NCBI GenBank assembly: GCA_045106235.1
Contig: JBGCEJ010000012.1
Span: 62,001 to 126,000 of the forward strand
DNA from: UBA4427 sp045106235
Lineage (GTDB): Bacteria; Myxococcota_A; UBA9160; UBA4427
Length of the DNA stretch: 64,000 nt
Direction of reading: 5' to 3'
Under the pieces are notes generated by a model. It ran no database searches. It was not told the DNA's origin and was given only the letters and a program-made list of their open reading frames with translations. Shown piece after piece: positions 45,039 to 54,263 of this stretch. The translations under genes and the position numbers were made by a program. How positions within the stretch are numbered: position 1 is the stretch's first letter; each line of letters opens with the position of its first letter.

Positions 45039-47048
45039 CTAGCGAGTGTCCGCCATCCTGGAGGAAGGCGTTGGGCCTTGGATCTCGCCCCCGGCGATGA
45101 GCTCGCGGTAGTGGTCGAGATAGCCTTCCGAATCTTGGCGAAGCCGAATGATCGATTCGGTCGAGGGCATAACAGGCGCTTCGGGCGTCGACTGAGGGAT
45201 GACGATTTCGCCGTTTCCAAGGGAGAGGACGCCGCGATGCCCGAAATAGCCTGCAGGTCCCGCGAGTGGAATCGAGGGACGCTCGTCGTTCTTCACGAAA
45301 AGGTGTGTGCCCCAAGGACCCAGTGCGGGCGCCTCGCCGAGCAGATGCAGAATCGTTGGGAAGAGGTCGTGTAGGCCACCCATTGTTGTGGAATAGGTCG
45401 CGCTGAGAGCCTGAGTCGCTTCTTCCTCGCCCGGAATGAGGATGACTAAAGGCACGCGGTCTTCGGTTGGGCTGAACATGCGCTCGCCGATTTCCGGAAT
45501 CGGAAGTTTTTCGCCGAGCCCGCCGCGATCATGATCGCCGTAGATCACGATCATCGAATCGTTCAGCAGATCATTCTTCTCGAGGTCTGAAAGCAAGAGT
45601 CCGAGCGCTTCATCCGCATAGCTCGCCGAGGCAAGGTAGGCGGGTGCTAGGCCGTAGCCGGCTCTCGGGTCCAGATGCGAAAAGGGTTTTAAGTACTCCC
45701 GCGGTGCGTATACGTAGGGATGATGGCTGGTCAGCGAGATCAGGAAGATCATCTGCGCCTTGTCTCGATGTTGATCGAGGTACTGACTGGCGAAGCCGAA
45801 GACCTGTTTGTCTGAGGGGCCGAGCCCGATAACGTCGCTGTCGTCGAAAGACTCACCGAAGCGCATTGTGTCGATCCCGAAGACAGGATGACTTTCAGCG
45901 CGATTCCAGAAGGACTTTTCGAAGCCGTGAATGGAGGTGGTCTCGTAGCCGATCTCTTTGAGCGTTTTAGGGAGTGTGACCAGTTCGTCTGAAAGATGGT
46001 GGAACGCGGATGGCTTGCGGAAATCCGGAACCAAGCCGGTCATCACCGCGAACTCCGCGTCGGAGGTTCGCCCAATATGGGTGACATCCATGACGTAGTC
46101 CCAAGAAAGCCCTTCTCGGCGGAATCGGTTGAGGTTTGGGGTGACCTCATGCCCCCCGACTTCGAGGTCGAGTAAGAAATGCTGGAAGCTTTCGAGCTGG
46201 ACCAAAATAACATGCCGGCCGCGGGCGATCCCGAAGGCGGGGCTGCCGAGGCGGTTCATCTCTTGGCGATCGCGGGTGGTTTCGGCGATGCGCTGCTGCG
46301 CGTCCGGAGCCAGGCTTTCACGGCCGAAATGGCTGGATGCGAAGGAGTAGAGATCCCCGACGTGATAGTTCAGGAGTCCGAAAGTGCGCGCCTTTGTGAG
46401 TCGAGAATATTCCGAGCCCCAATGTTCGGATGGCGCGATCCATTCCGAGCGGCCGAGGTGATGCGTGGGTTCGTGGATGGGGATGCGGCTCGCGATCGCA
46501 AAAAGGCCGCCCGCAACGAGGGCGATGCCCAAGGCGGAGACAAGCCGTATTCGGAACGTCGGTGTTGAAAGCTGCGCGCTGGCGTTGGCGTCGGCGTTGG
46601 CGCGTGGCCACGCCAGGTCCGGTCGCACCGCGACAATAAAGAAGGGGCTGTAAAGGAGGGCTGGCAGCAGGTCCCATCCCGAAATCAGTGAGGTCACGCT
46701 GGTTCGGACAGCGACCAGCTGATCGATGCTCGAAATCATGAACGCGGACGTGACGGTGCCGAAGAAGCGGTGGTAGGCCTCGTCGCCCGCGAAGATCAGG
46801 GTCGCGAGTACGCCGCAGCTGCCCAGAAAGAGGCGGCGGCTGCGATTCGGCAGGAGACTGGAGAGCGCGACGAGCAAAAGCGGTCCGACTAAGAGCCAGG
46901 GGAGGCTCGCTGCCGCGCGACCGGAGTCGTTGAGGTCGGAGATGGCGGCCGACTCGGTCCCGACCAACAAGATCGTGAAGAGGATTCCTTCGAGGGCCGA
47001 TTTCATGAGCGCCTTGTCCGAGCGATCAGATGCTTCCCGAGCGTCCAC
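45039..47048 (-). CDS. LtaS-like phosphotransferase (sulfatase fold) with membrane domain
   Basis: This 669-residue inner-membrane protein has about five N-terminal helices, then a periplasmic alkaline-phosphatase-like domain from about residue 290. It matches lipoteichoic-acid-synthase-type enzymes: VILVQLESFQHFLLDLEVGG, then VTHIGRTSDAEFAVMTGLVP with the nucleophile Thr (T328), and later YGDHDRGGL and GLHDLFPTILHLLG. In Gram-negative organisms relatives add phosphoglycerol or other phospho-groups to membrane glycans. A loop rich in Ala/Asn (ANADANASAQ) follows the helices. The start is GTG at 47048, with AAGGA eight bases upstream. Confidence 0.9.
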   Translation of the reverse strand: MDAREASDRSDKALMKSALEGILFTILLVGTESAAISDLNDSGRAAASLPWLLVGPLLLVALSSLLPNRSRRLFLGSCGVLATLIFAGDEAYHRFFGTVTSAFMISSIDQLVAVRTSVTSLISGWDLLPALLYSPFFIVAVRPDLAWPRANADANASAQLSTPTFRIRLVSALGIALVAGGLFAIASRIPIHEPTHHLGRSEWIAPSEHWGSEYSRLTKARTFGLLNYHVGDLYSFASSHFGRESLAPDAQQRIAETTRDRQEMNRLGSPAFGIARGRHVILVQLESFQHFLLDLEVGGHEVTPNLNRFRREGLSWDYVMDVTHIGRTSDAEFAVMTGLVPDFRKPSAFHHLSDELVTLPKTLKEIGYETTSIHGFEKSFWNRAESHPVFGIDTMRFGESFDDSDVIGLGPSDKQVFGFASQYLDQHRDKAQMIFLISLTSHHPYVYAPREYLKPFSHLDPRAGYGLAPAYLASASYADEALGLLLSDLEKNDLLNDSMIVIYGDHDRGGLGEKLPIPEIGERMFSPTEDRVPLVILIPGEEEATQALSATYSTTMGGLHDLFPTILHLLGEAPALGPWGTHLFVKNDERPSIPLAGPAGYFGHRGVLSLGNGEIVIPQSTPEAPVMPSTESIIRLRQDSEGYLDHYRELIAGGEIQGPTPSSRMADTR

Positions 47049-47179
47049 GATTCAATTCCTTGTGGGGCCATAGGTGGCTCCCGGCTGGGCAATCAAGTCG
47101 TAGTGCTATCGGCAGCTTTGGCTGAGAACTTGCGCACGAGCTGCGGGCATACTGCGTCGGGTGTTTTTAGGCCCGTCGC

Positions 47180-48091
47180 TTAGGTCGCCATCACCGTGTA
47201 GTCCTCGCGCGGAAAATGGACCACGACTTCCCCGGCGCGCTCGGTCTGCCTTCGGACCGCGATTTCGTCGAGGCCGGATTCCGCGAGGGTCCCGAGCACA
47301 TGACCCGATCCGTAATCGTCATGCAGGATGATGACGCGGTCCCCGATGGCCATCCCCTCCGGCACGACGGGCTTTCCTGCGTAGGCGAGGGGAGAGGCGG
47401 CGTGAGCCTCGCCGATTGCCTTCTCGGAGGAGAGCGGCGTCGAGTGGCCGTGGCCAATGCTGCGGACGCGGCCCGCCCACGCTTGGACGCGCGGCGCGCC
47501 TTCGAGCAGCGCCCGGGTCTTCTCGTGTAGCGCGAACATCATCACAGGATGATATGCAGAGAGGTCCGCTGCGCAGGGGTCTTCACCGAGCAGGAAGGCG
47601 CGTCCGTCTTCCAGCATGCCCTCGAGTCGGAGCACATTGCTGCGGATCTGGAGGAGCTTCGTTCCGAGGATGCGCGGCGCGGCGTCGAGATCCATCGTTG
47701 GCGGAATCATCGTCTTTCGTCGATCGTCGATGAACTCTTCTGGGAAGACGCCTCCGATTCCGAAGAAGGCGTTGATCAACATCATGAAGCTGGTTTCGGC
47801 CCAGCGCGATACGGCGTGGGAGACGGTTTCAAGTCCGGGAGGCGCGAGCGGTGGACTCGGCTGCATGCGGTCGAGGACCCGAGTGATCAAATGCGTATCG
47901 CAGTAGATGTCGGCTCCGAGCTGAAGGACCGGGACCCGGCGGTAGCCGCCGGTCAGTTCGAAATGGTCGGGCTTGGGCAGGACCATCGGGACCTGGACGG
48001 ATCGCCAGGCCATCCCCTTGAAGCCGAGTGCGAGTCGCGCTTTCTCGGCGTAGGGGGAGAGGTCGTAGTGATGCAGGATGATTTCAGTCAT
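47180..48091 (-). CDS. Glutathione S-transferase-like protein with C-terminal extension
   Basis: This 303-residue protein starts with a thioredoxin-like GST domain (TEIILHHYDLSPYAEKARLALGFKGMAW, with R-V-P-V-L as the cis-Pro turn). An all-helical middle follows (FLLGEDPCAADLSAYHPVMMFALHEKTRALLEG). An extra segment of about 55 residues ends the chain: GMAIGDRVIILHDDYGSGHVLGTL then RAGEVVVHFPREDYTVM. This is beta-rich and absent from ordinary GSTs. The ATG at 48091 is chosen because the next gene upstream, a K+ channel gene, ends four bases before it. Confidence 0.85.
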   Translation of the reverse strand: MTEIILHHYDLSPYAEKARLALGFKGMAWRSVQVPMVLPKPDHFELTGGYRRVPVLQLGADIYCDTHLITRVLDRMQPSPPLAPPGLETVSHAVSRWAETSFMMLINAFFGIGGVFPEEFIDDRRKTMIPPTMDLDAAPRILGTKLLQIRSNVLRLEGMLEDGRAFLLGEDPCAADLSAYHPVMMFALHEKTRALLEGAPRVQAWAGRVRSIGHGHSTPLSSEKAIGEAHAASPLAYAGKPVVPEGMAIGDRVIILHDDYGSGHVLGTLAESGLDEIAVRRQTERAGEVVVHFPREDYTVMAT

Positions 48092-48095
48092 CCCT

Positions 48096-49070
48096 CTAGA
48101 ATAGTCCAGGCGCCTCGTCGTCGAGCGTTTTTCCACAGTGCGGACAGTCAGAAAGGTCGCTGAGATTCTGTCGAAGCCGAACCATCTCAATGACTTCCTT
48201 CGCGGTTTCGGGCTCTACGTGAAGGGATTCGGCGAGCTGTGCGTAGGTGAGTGCTTCTTCACTGTCGAAGACGCCGTCCGCCAGGGCGCTGCGTGCATTG
48301 TCGGCAAGTGTTTGCTCTTTTCGAGCCATGGCTTGGGCAAAGCCCGCGGTGAAAATACTAGTGGGGAGGGCGACGAAGCCGATGCCAATGATGCTGATCG
48401 AGGCGGCCATCGTTTTCCCGAGCGAGGTGATCGGCGTGACGTCGCCGTACCCGACTGTTGTTAGGGTGCAGATGGCCCACCACATCGCAGCGGGAATCGA
48501 GCCGAAGGCTTCGGGCTGAGCGCTGCTTTCGACGACGTGCAAAATGCTCGCGGCAAGCACGACGGCGATGCCCATCAAGAATAATGAAGTCACGAGCGCA
48601 TTGCGCTGATATTTGAAGACGTCGCCGATGAGTCGGAAGGCGGTTGAGTAGCGCGTGAACTTAACCACCCGCAGTAGGCGAAGGATGCGGAGGATTCGTA
48701 GGTCAATCGCAAAGAAGGTGACGAGGTAGAAGGGGAGGATGGCGAGAGCGTCGATCACGGCCATCGGCGAGGTCAGGTACCGAAGTCGCTTCTGCCAGGG
48801 GCCGCCCTCCGATTTAGGGTTCTCTGAAGCGGCCCAAATGCGAAGGATGAGTTCAGCCGAGAAGGCAGCCGCAGAGATTTTTTCGAAAGCCCAAAAGAGA
48901 TCTTGGTATGTGTTGTGAAGGCTGGCGATGGATTCAAGGATCACCGCGACCGCATTCCCTGCGATCAATGCCATCAGCATCAGGTCGATCGCGCGGGAGA
49001 GCCAATCGCCGGATTGGCTGACCTCGAGAACTTCGTACGTTCTCTTCCTTAATTGCTGCACGCGAACCAT
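48096..49070 (-). CDS. Voltage-gated potassium channel (ion transporter family)
   Basis: This 324-residue protein has a six-helix channel. The S4 sensor IDLRILRILRLLRVVKFTRYS carries five Arg/Lys spaced by three. The filter is CTLTTVGYGDVTPITSLGK. S6 (IISIIGIGFVALPTSIFTAGF) is followed by a cytosolic helix. A 30-residue acidic tail ends with a CPHCGKTL C-x-x-C pair. It is probably a homotetrameric K+ channel in the inner membrane. The ATG at 49070 is favoured; a TTG at 49121 would add 17 residues. The gene lies four bases before the GST gene and shares a transcript with it. Confidence 0.93.
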   Translation of the reverse strand: MVRVQQLRKRTYEVLEVSQSGDWLSRAIDLMLMALIAGNAVAVILESIASLHNTYQDLFWAFEKISAAAFSAELILRIWAASENPKSEGGPWQKRLRYLTSPMAVIDALAILPFYLVTFFAIDLRILRILRLLRVVKFTRYSTAFRLIGDVFKYQRNALVTSLFLMGIAVVLAASILHVVESSAQPEAFGSIPAAMWWAICTLTTVGYGDVTPITSLGKTMAASISIIGIGFVALPTSIFTAGFAQAMARKEQTLADNARSALADGVFDSEEALTYAQLAESLHVEPETAKEVIEMVRLRQNLSDLSDCPHCGKTLDDEAPGLF

Positions 49071-49238
49071 GGCTTTCGCATCGGCCGGCCCCGCGCTTCG
49101 CCCGAGTCGATCCGGCCGCAAGCCACAGGTTTTAACTGAATCGACTCAGCCAGTGGGGCGAAGTCCGGAGAGCAAGTCGAAGAATTCCCCGAGACGCCCG
49201 CTCCTGTTCGCTATCGTGCCGTGCGGAAGGAGGGGATC

Positions 49239-50399
49239 ATGAAATTTGAAACGCGGGCGATCCATGTGGGGCAAGAGCCGGATGCCACAACAGGCGCGGT
49301 GATCCCCCCGATTTATGCGACATCGACCTTTGCGCAGGTTCGACCCGGCGAGACGCTCGGCTACGACTATACGCGCTCGGGCAATCCTAACTTCACGCGG
49401 CTCAGCGACACGCTGGCTTCGCTCGAGGGCGGAAGGTTTGCAACGGTTTTCGGAAGCGGGATGTCGGCCATCACCGCAGTGCTTTCCACCTTGTCTTCGG
49501 GCGACACTGTTCTTGCCGAAGAGAATGTCTACGGCTGTACCTTTCGGATCTTCGCGCAAGTTTTCGAAAAATTTGGCCTGAAAGTGAAGTACGTCGATTT
49601 TGCAGACGCATCGAACTGGAGCGCGATTTCAGAGGTGAAACCCGCCTTGATCTGGCTCGAGTCTCCGACTAATCCAATGCTCAAGATCATCGACATCGCA
49701 GGGATTTCGGCGCAGGCAGCCAAGGTGAACGCGCCGGTCCTCGTGGATAACACCTTCGCTTCGCCCTATTTTCAGCGCCCGGTCGAGTTAGGCGCAACGC
49801 TTTCTCTTTCGAGCACGACGAAATACGTGAACGGACATTCGGACTGTCTCGGTGGGGTGGTCGTGACGAACGATGAAGCCTGGCAGGACAAGATGATTTT
49901 TGCCCAGAAGGCGGTGGGGTTGAACCCTTCTCCTTTTGATAGTTGGCTCATCACGCGCGGCGTGAAGACCCTGGCGTTGCGAATGGAGAAGCATCACGAG
50001 AACGCACTCTCCATTGCCACGCGTCTTGAGTCCTGCGCCGAGGTGAAGTGGGCGCGGCATCCGTTTTTGCCCTCCCACCCCCATTTTGAGCTGGCGAAGA
50101 AGCAGATGCGCGGCGGGTCCGGGATCGTGACCTTCGAACTCGAAGCGGATCTTGAGACGACCAAAGATTTCGTGTCCGGACTGAATCTATTTTCCCTGGC
50201 GGAGAGCTTGGGGGGCGTCGAATCGCTGGTCGATCATCCAGCCTCGATGACACATGCCAGTATTCCAAGAGCCGAGCGCGAGAAGGTCGGTATTTTTGAT
50301 GGGCTTGTTCGATTGTCGGTGGGAATCGAGCATATCGAGGATTTAGTCGAAGACCTCGATCAGGCGTTTCGGAAAGCAGGGCTTTCTGGCCTAGCGTGA
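49239..50399 (+). CDS. Trans-sulfuration PLP enzyme (cystathionine gamma-synthase/lyase type)
   Basis: This 386-residue protein is a PLP enzyme of the Cys/Met metabolism family. TRAIHVGQEPDATTGAVIPPI is the N-terminal signature. YTRSGNPNFTRLSDTLASLEGG and the Y-G-C-T-F turn are near the PLP phosphate site. The PLP Lys is in LSLSSTTKYVNGHSDCLGGV. LAESLGGVESLVDHPASMTHAS and VRLSVGIEHIEDL end the chain. It could be cystathionine gamma-synthase, beta- or gamma-lyase, or O-succinylhomoserine sulfhydrylase, and sequence alone does not decide. The ATG at 49239 has AGGAGGGG just upstream; an in-frame GTG at 49221 has none. Confidence 0.92.
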   Translation: MKFETRAIHVGQEPDATTGAVIPPIYATSTFAQVRPGETLGYDYTRSGNPNFTRLSDTLASLEGGRFATVFGSGMSAITAVLSTLSSGDTVLAEENVYGCTFRIFAQVFEKFGLKVKYVDFADASNWSAISEVKPALIWLESPTNPMLKIIDIAGISAQAAKVNAPVLVDNTFASPYFQRPVELGATLSLSSTTKYVNGHSDCLGGVVVTNDEAWQDKMIFAQKAVGLNPSPFDSWLITRGVKTLALRMEKHHENALSIATRLESCAEVKWARHPFLPSHPHFELAKKQMRGGSGIVTFELEADLETTKDFVSGLNLFSLAESLGGVESLVDHPASMTHASIPRAEREKVGIFDGLVRLSVGIEHIEDLVEDLDQAFRKAGLSGLA

Positions 50400-50449
50400 G
50401 TTCTGGGGCCCGGACGTTTCGGCCAGGCGCGATAGAGAGTGAGGGGAAA

Positions 50450-51190
50450 ATGGCGAAAGTTGATTTCGATTTTTCGGGAGCGCAGGTCCTTGTGACCGGC
50501 GGCTCGAGTGGGATTGGGAATGGGATCGCCCGCGCCTTCGCGGATGCCGGTGCGGAGGTGGCGATTACGGGGCGACGTGCGGATGCTTCCGAATACGATG
50601 CCGATCTAGCGGGGTTCGAATATCGCCAAGCCGAGATGACGGACGAGGCCGGGCTCGATGCTCTCGCAGCCTCCTTCCCTCGCATGGATATTCTTGTGAA
50701 TAACGCGGGCGCTTCTTTGATGGCTGAAGATGAATGGAAGCCCGAGGTTTTTCAGAGGGCGATCAACCTTCATCTTTTCGGCTCCTTTCGCTTGGCCGTC
50801 GCCTTCAAGGACCGCATTGCTGCGAGTTCGATTGAAGGTGGGGGGAGCGTCCTCAATATGTCCAGTATGTCTGCGTTCCGAGCAGTGACCGTCGTGCCGG
50901 GCTATGGCGCTGCCAAGGCGGCGATCGTGCAAATGACGAAAAATATGGCCGCGGCTTGGGCCGCAGAGGGCGTTCGGGTGAACGCCGTCGCGCCCGGTCT
51001 CGTGAAGAGCAATATGACTTCGGTGATGTTCGGGACGCCTTTTGAAGAGCCGGAAATCGAGCGCACGCCAATGAAGCGCTGGGGCCTGCCGGACGATATC
51101 GCGCCGATGTATCTCTTTTTAGCCAGTCCGGGCGCGAAGTTTATTACCGGGCAGACCATCTGTGTCGATGGCGGCCAGTCGGTGACCTGA
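50450..51190 (+). CDS. Short-chain dehydrogenase/reductase (SDR)
   Basis: This 246-residue classical SDR has the cofactor loop VLVTGGSSGIGNGIARAFADAG. AITGRRAD follows with an Arg that favours NADP(H). Further signatures are MDILVNNAGASL, the Ser in LNMSSMSAF and the catalytic pair in VVPGYGAAKAAI (Tyr and Lys). PGLVKSNMTSVMF and FITGQTICVDGGQSVT end it. The substrate is unknown. The ATG at 50450 follows GAGGGGAAA; the same frame is open from 50396, which overlaps the previous gene. The two genes are probably in one transcript. Confidence 0.93.
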   Translation: MAKVDFDFSGAQVLVTGGSSGIGNGIARAFADAGAEVAITGRRADASEYDADLAGFEYRQAEMTDEAGLDALAASFPRMDILVNNAGASLMAEDEWKPEVFQRAINLHLFGSFRLAVAFKDRIAASSIEGGGSVLNMSSMSAFRAVTVVPGYGAAKAAIVQMTKNMAAAWAAEGVRVNAVAPGLVKSNMTSVMFGTPFEEPEIERTPMKRWGLPDDIAPMYLFLASPGAKFITGQTICVDGGQSVT

Positions 51191-51216
51191 AGCCTGCTTG
51201 GTGCTCCAGTCGCTTG

Positions 51217-52224
51217 TTAGGCCTCTGTTTGTCCCGAGGTCTCGGCGGACCAGCGCAAGCGCCAGGATCGAAGTTCGGCAACGAGTCGGCGCGCAGTCTG
51301 GATGCGTCGATCTGGATCTTTGTCGATGCATCGCATGCAGAGGTCTTCCAGCTGTTTTGGAATGTCCCGGTCGGGGGCGAATTCCGATGGGAGCGGCGGG
51401 TCCACGTTCTTGACCTGGTCGAGGAGGTCCTGGACTTTCTCGCCAACGACGGTGGTTCGACCCGCAAGGATTTCGTAGAGCGTGGCGCCCATGCTGTAGA
51501 TGTCGGAGCGATGGTCCAGGTTGCGGGAGCCTTCGACTTGCTCCGGGGACATGTAGTAGGCGGTGCCCTGAAGCTGGCCCTGGGCTGTGAGTGAATTGTC
51601 GATGTCGGTGAGGAGAGGCTGGTCTGAAACTTCCTCGCGCTCTTCGTCCCAAACTTTGGCGAGGCCCCAGTCGAGGAGCATGACTTCGCCGAAGGGGCCC
51701 ATCAGAATATTGGCGGGTTTGATATCGCGATGGACGACGCCGTGGGTATGGGCGTAGTCAAGGGCATTCGCAATTTGAATCAAGATCGTAACCATGCGGT
51801 GGAATCCGTAGCCGTCGACAGCGGGATTCCCTTCGGCCACTGCGAGGTCGAGCACCTCGCGAAGGGTGTACCCCTCTACAAGTTTCATCGTGAAGAAAAT
51901 ATGACCCTTATTGTCTCGTGAGAGTTCGTAGGTCGGGATCGTGTTGGGATGCTGGAGCATCGCTGTGACCCGCGCCTCGCGGAGGAGCCGCTTTTGCTCA
52001 AAGGGATCGTCCGCGATTTCTTTGCGAAGGCTCTTATGCGCGACAATTCGGCTCAGGTAGTAGTCCTTGCAAGACTGGATCAGGCATTTCCCGCCCTTGG
52101 CGACGGTCTTGAAGTTCGTGTACCGGAGGTCTTTCGTCGCGACGTGGTCGGGCAGCGCGACATCCGTGTCCTTGAGGTAGAGGACTTGATATTTATCTTG
52201 CGGATGGGGAAAGTCGGCAGGCAT
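51217..52224 (-). CDS. Serine/threonine protein kinase (Hanks type), soluble
   Basis: This 335-residue kinase has all of the core motifs. TVAKGGKCLIQSCKD is the Gly-rich loop region, IVAHKSLRKE holds the ATP Lys, and VHRDIKPANILM has the catalytic Asp D167. VMLLDWGLAKVWD has D-W-G in place of D-F-G, and QLQGTAYYMSPEQVEG is the activation segment. No membrane helix or sensor domain follows, so it is a soluble kinase unlike the large receptor kinases. DWG occurs in other bacterial kinases and does not by itself mean loss of activity. The gene is divergent from the TPR/beta-barrel gene. Confidence 0.94.
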   Translation of the reverse strand: MPADFPHPQDKYQVLYLKDTDVALPDHVATKDLRYTNFKTVAKGGKCLIQSCKDYYLSRIVAHKSLRKEIADDPFEQKRLLREARVTAMLQHPNTIPTYELSRDNKGHIFFTMKLVEGYTLREVLDLAVAEGNPAVDGYGFHRMVTILIQIANALDYAHTHGVVHRDIKPANILMGPFGEVMLLDWGLAKVWDEEREEVSDQPLLTDIDNSLTAQGQLQGTAYYMSPEQVEGSRNLDHRSDIYSMGATLYEILAGRTTVVGEKVQDLLDQVKNVDPPLPSEFAPDRDIPKQLEDLCMRCIDKDPDRRIQTARRLVAELRSWRLRWSAETSGQTEA

Positions 52225-52412
52225 ACACGCGGTTCTTTCAACACGAGGGGGGCGGCTGACGAGAGGCTAGGCGAGCCCTCGCCCTCAAGTGTAGGCAAGC
52301 CACCCGCCGATCGCTTTCTGTTGCAAGCGGCGTCTGCGTTGTACTCTCTGTGGTCCCTCGAAACGTTGAAACCGCCTCTGCGAGTTTCTTCAGAATTGAA
52401 CCCGCCTTGGCT

Positions 52413-54140
52413 GTGAACCGACTCAGAAACTCATCTTCTCATTGCTCCGAGCGCACCCTTGGAGGTGTGCTCATTTCTGCGATCTCCGGCTTGCTCATGC
52501 TCGCGCTGTCGGTTCCTGCTCTGGCCGAAGCCGCGGAAGCCGCCGAAGCAACAGAGGCGCGGGTGCTCGGGTTCTCTCTCGCAGCCGAGGGTCGCTGCGA
52601 AGCCGCGATCGAGACGCTTCTCCCGCTGCGGACGACCCCGCCCGGGGATGCTGGCGCGGAAAGAGTGACGGGGGAGTGTGCGATTCGGCTGCAGCAATTT
52701 GACCTCGCGGTCGAGGCCCTTGAAGCGGCCCGGGCGCTTGATGCTGAAGAGCCGGACCTCGATTTGCATCTCGCTATGGCGTATTTCCACCGTGGAGAAT
52801 GGGCCGAAGCGGAGGCCGCCCTCGCGCGCGCGGAAGAGACCGCCGCCAACCGGCCGCAGTATCTTCTTTACTCAGGCCTGATCGCATACGAACAATCCGA
52901 CTACGAAACCGCGATTGGCCGACTCGACGCGGCATCGCAGCTTTCCGATCGGCCGGTTGAGCCGATGGCCTCTTTCTTTCTAGGGCGTGCCTTTGGGCAA
53001 GACGATCAGAAGGCCGAAGCCGAAGCGGCATTTTCGAAAATCACGCGCGATTTTCCCGAGAGTCCCTGGGCAGGCGAAGCGCAGCGCGCCATCGACGAGC
53101 TCGAGACCAAATCTGAAATGAAATGGTGGGCCAGCGTCGAGCTCGGCTACGAATATGATGGCAACGCGCTTCTGCGCGGTCGCGGCGTAGGGCTTCCCGA
53201 AGAGATTTCCAACGAGAGTGATCATCGCGGATTCTGGTTCGTCGATACCGGCGCAGAGCTTTTTGATTGGCAGGGTTGGAAGGGCGGAGCGACGCTCCGG
53301 TACGGCGGGTCCGAACATCACGAACTGGACGAATTCGACGCGCACGCGCCCGGAGGCACCCTTTGGCTCGATCGAGACTTAGGCGTCTACGACGCTTCGC
53401 TTCGTCTTCAATACGATGTCGATGCGGCTTGGATTGGAGGTGATCCTTTCGTCGTGAGTCAGCTCGGCACGGCCTCGGTTTTCAAGCCCTGGAACTCGGG
53501 CGGCTTCTCGCTCGTTGGCATGTCGGTTGGGTTCGACGATTATCGCTATGACCGTCAGGACGTTCAGGATGCGCGTGGAGCTGTGCCCGCCGGCACCGCA
53601 TGTACGGTGTGTAGTCCTGTAGGTGTGAATGAAGTGAATGAAACGGACCGGGACGGTGTGAGCTGGCGCGTTAGTTTGCGCCACCGCGAGCCGCTCAAGT
53701 TTCTCGACTACTCCTATTTCTCGAAGCCCTATCTGGAGGGCGAGTACTTGCACTCCCGGTATTGGTCGGAGGGGCAGGAGTACGACAATCAGCGACATCA
53801 GGCGGAGCTGAGTTTTGGCGTCGAGTTGCCTTTCGCAATTCAGCTTCGGGCCACGGGGCGTTATGCGTACGTGCCTTACGACAACCGGTCGAGTTTCCCG
53901 GACCCGGATGACATTCCGATTCCACCACTCAACGGAGACAATGAAGTCGCTTATCCGCTCGACCCTCGCAACAGGAAGGAGCAGGAGGTCGGCGTCCGGG
54001 TCGTGCTTGAGCGCGCCTTCGGCGAGAATATTTTGGTGCGCGCGCGCTGGAGCCGGACGGAGGTCTATTCGACCTCGGATGTTTTCGAATACGACCGCGA
54101 TCTTTTCGGCGTCTCCGTCCGGGTGGGGTTCGGCAGCTAG
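52413..54140 (+). CDS. TPR-containing outer-membrane beta-barrel protein
   Basis: This protein of about 575 residues has a signal peptide (LISAISGLLMLALSVPALA). About 220 residues of TPR follow (LDLHLAMAYFHRGEWAEAEAALARAEE, then LYSGLIAYEQSDYETAIGRLDAA). The remaining 330 residues have a beta-barrel pattern rich in aromatic and alternating residues (YEYDGNALLRGRG, LRLQYDVDAAW, FGVSVRVGFGS at the end). The layout resembles Slam/DUF560-type surface-assembly proteins, but the match is only general. The start is uncertain: GTG at 52413 or GTG at 52350, neither with a strong ribosome site. It may export or anchor a surface protein; this is inference. Confidence 0.75.
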   Translation: MNRLRNSSSHCSERTLGGVLISAISGLLMLALSVPALAEAAEAAEATEARVLGFSLAAEGRCEAAIETLLPLRTTPPGDAGAERVTGECAIRLQQFDLAVEALEAARALDAEEPDLDLHLAMAYFHRGEWAEAEAALARAEETAANRPQYLLYSGLIAYEQSDYETAIGRLDAASQLSDRPVEPMASFFLGRAFGQDDQKAEAEAAFSKITRDFPESPWAGEAQRAIDELETKSEMKWWASVELGYEYDGNALLRGRGVGLPEEISNESDHRGFWFVDTGAELFDWQGWKGGATLRYGGSEHHELDEFDAHAPGGTLWLDRDLGVYDASLRLQYDVDAAWIGGDPFVVSQLGTASVFKPWNSGGFSLVGMSVGFDDYRYDRQDVQDARGAVPAGTACTVCSPVGVNEVNETDRDGVSWRVSLRHREPLKFLDYSYFSKPYLEGEYLHSRYWSEGQEYDNQRHQAELSFGVELPFAIQLRATGRYAYVPYDNRSSFPDPDDIPIPPLNGDNEVAYPLDPRNRKEQEVGVRVVLERAFGENILVRARWSRTEVYSTSDVFEYDRDLFGVSVRVGFGS

Positions 54141-54263
54141 TCGTCTGCTGATAAGCCCAAGCAGCGGAACCGAGAAGCAACTTGATGCGTCTGACCGGCA
54201 GGTCTCGATTAGTGCATCACGAAATGAGTCTTCACGGGTACGCACAGGGTGGAATCAGTTAGG

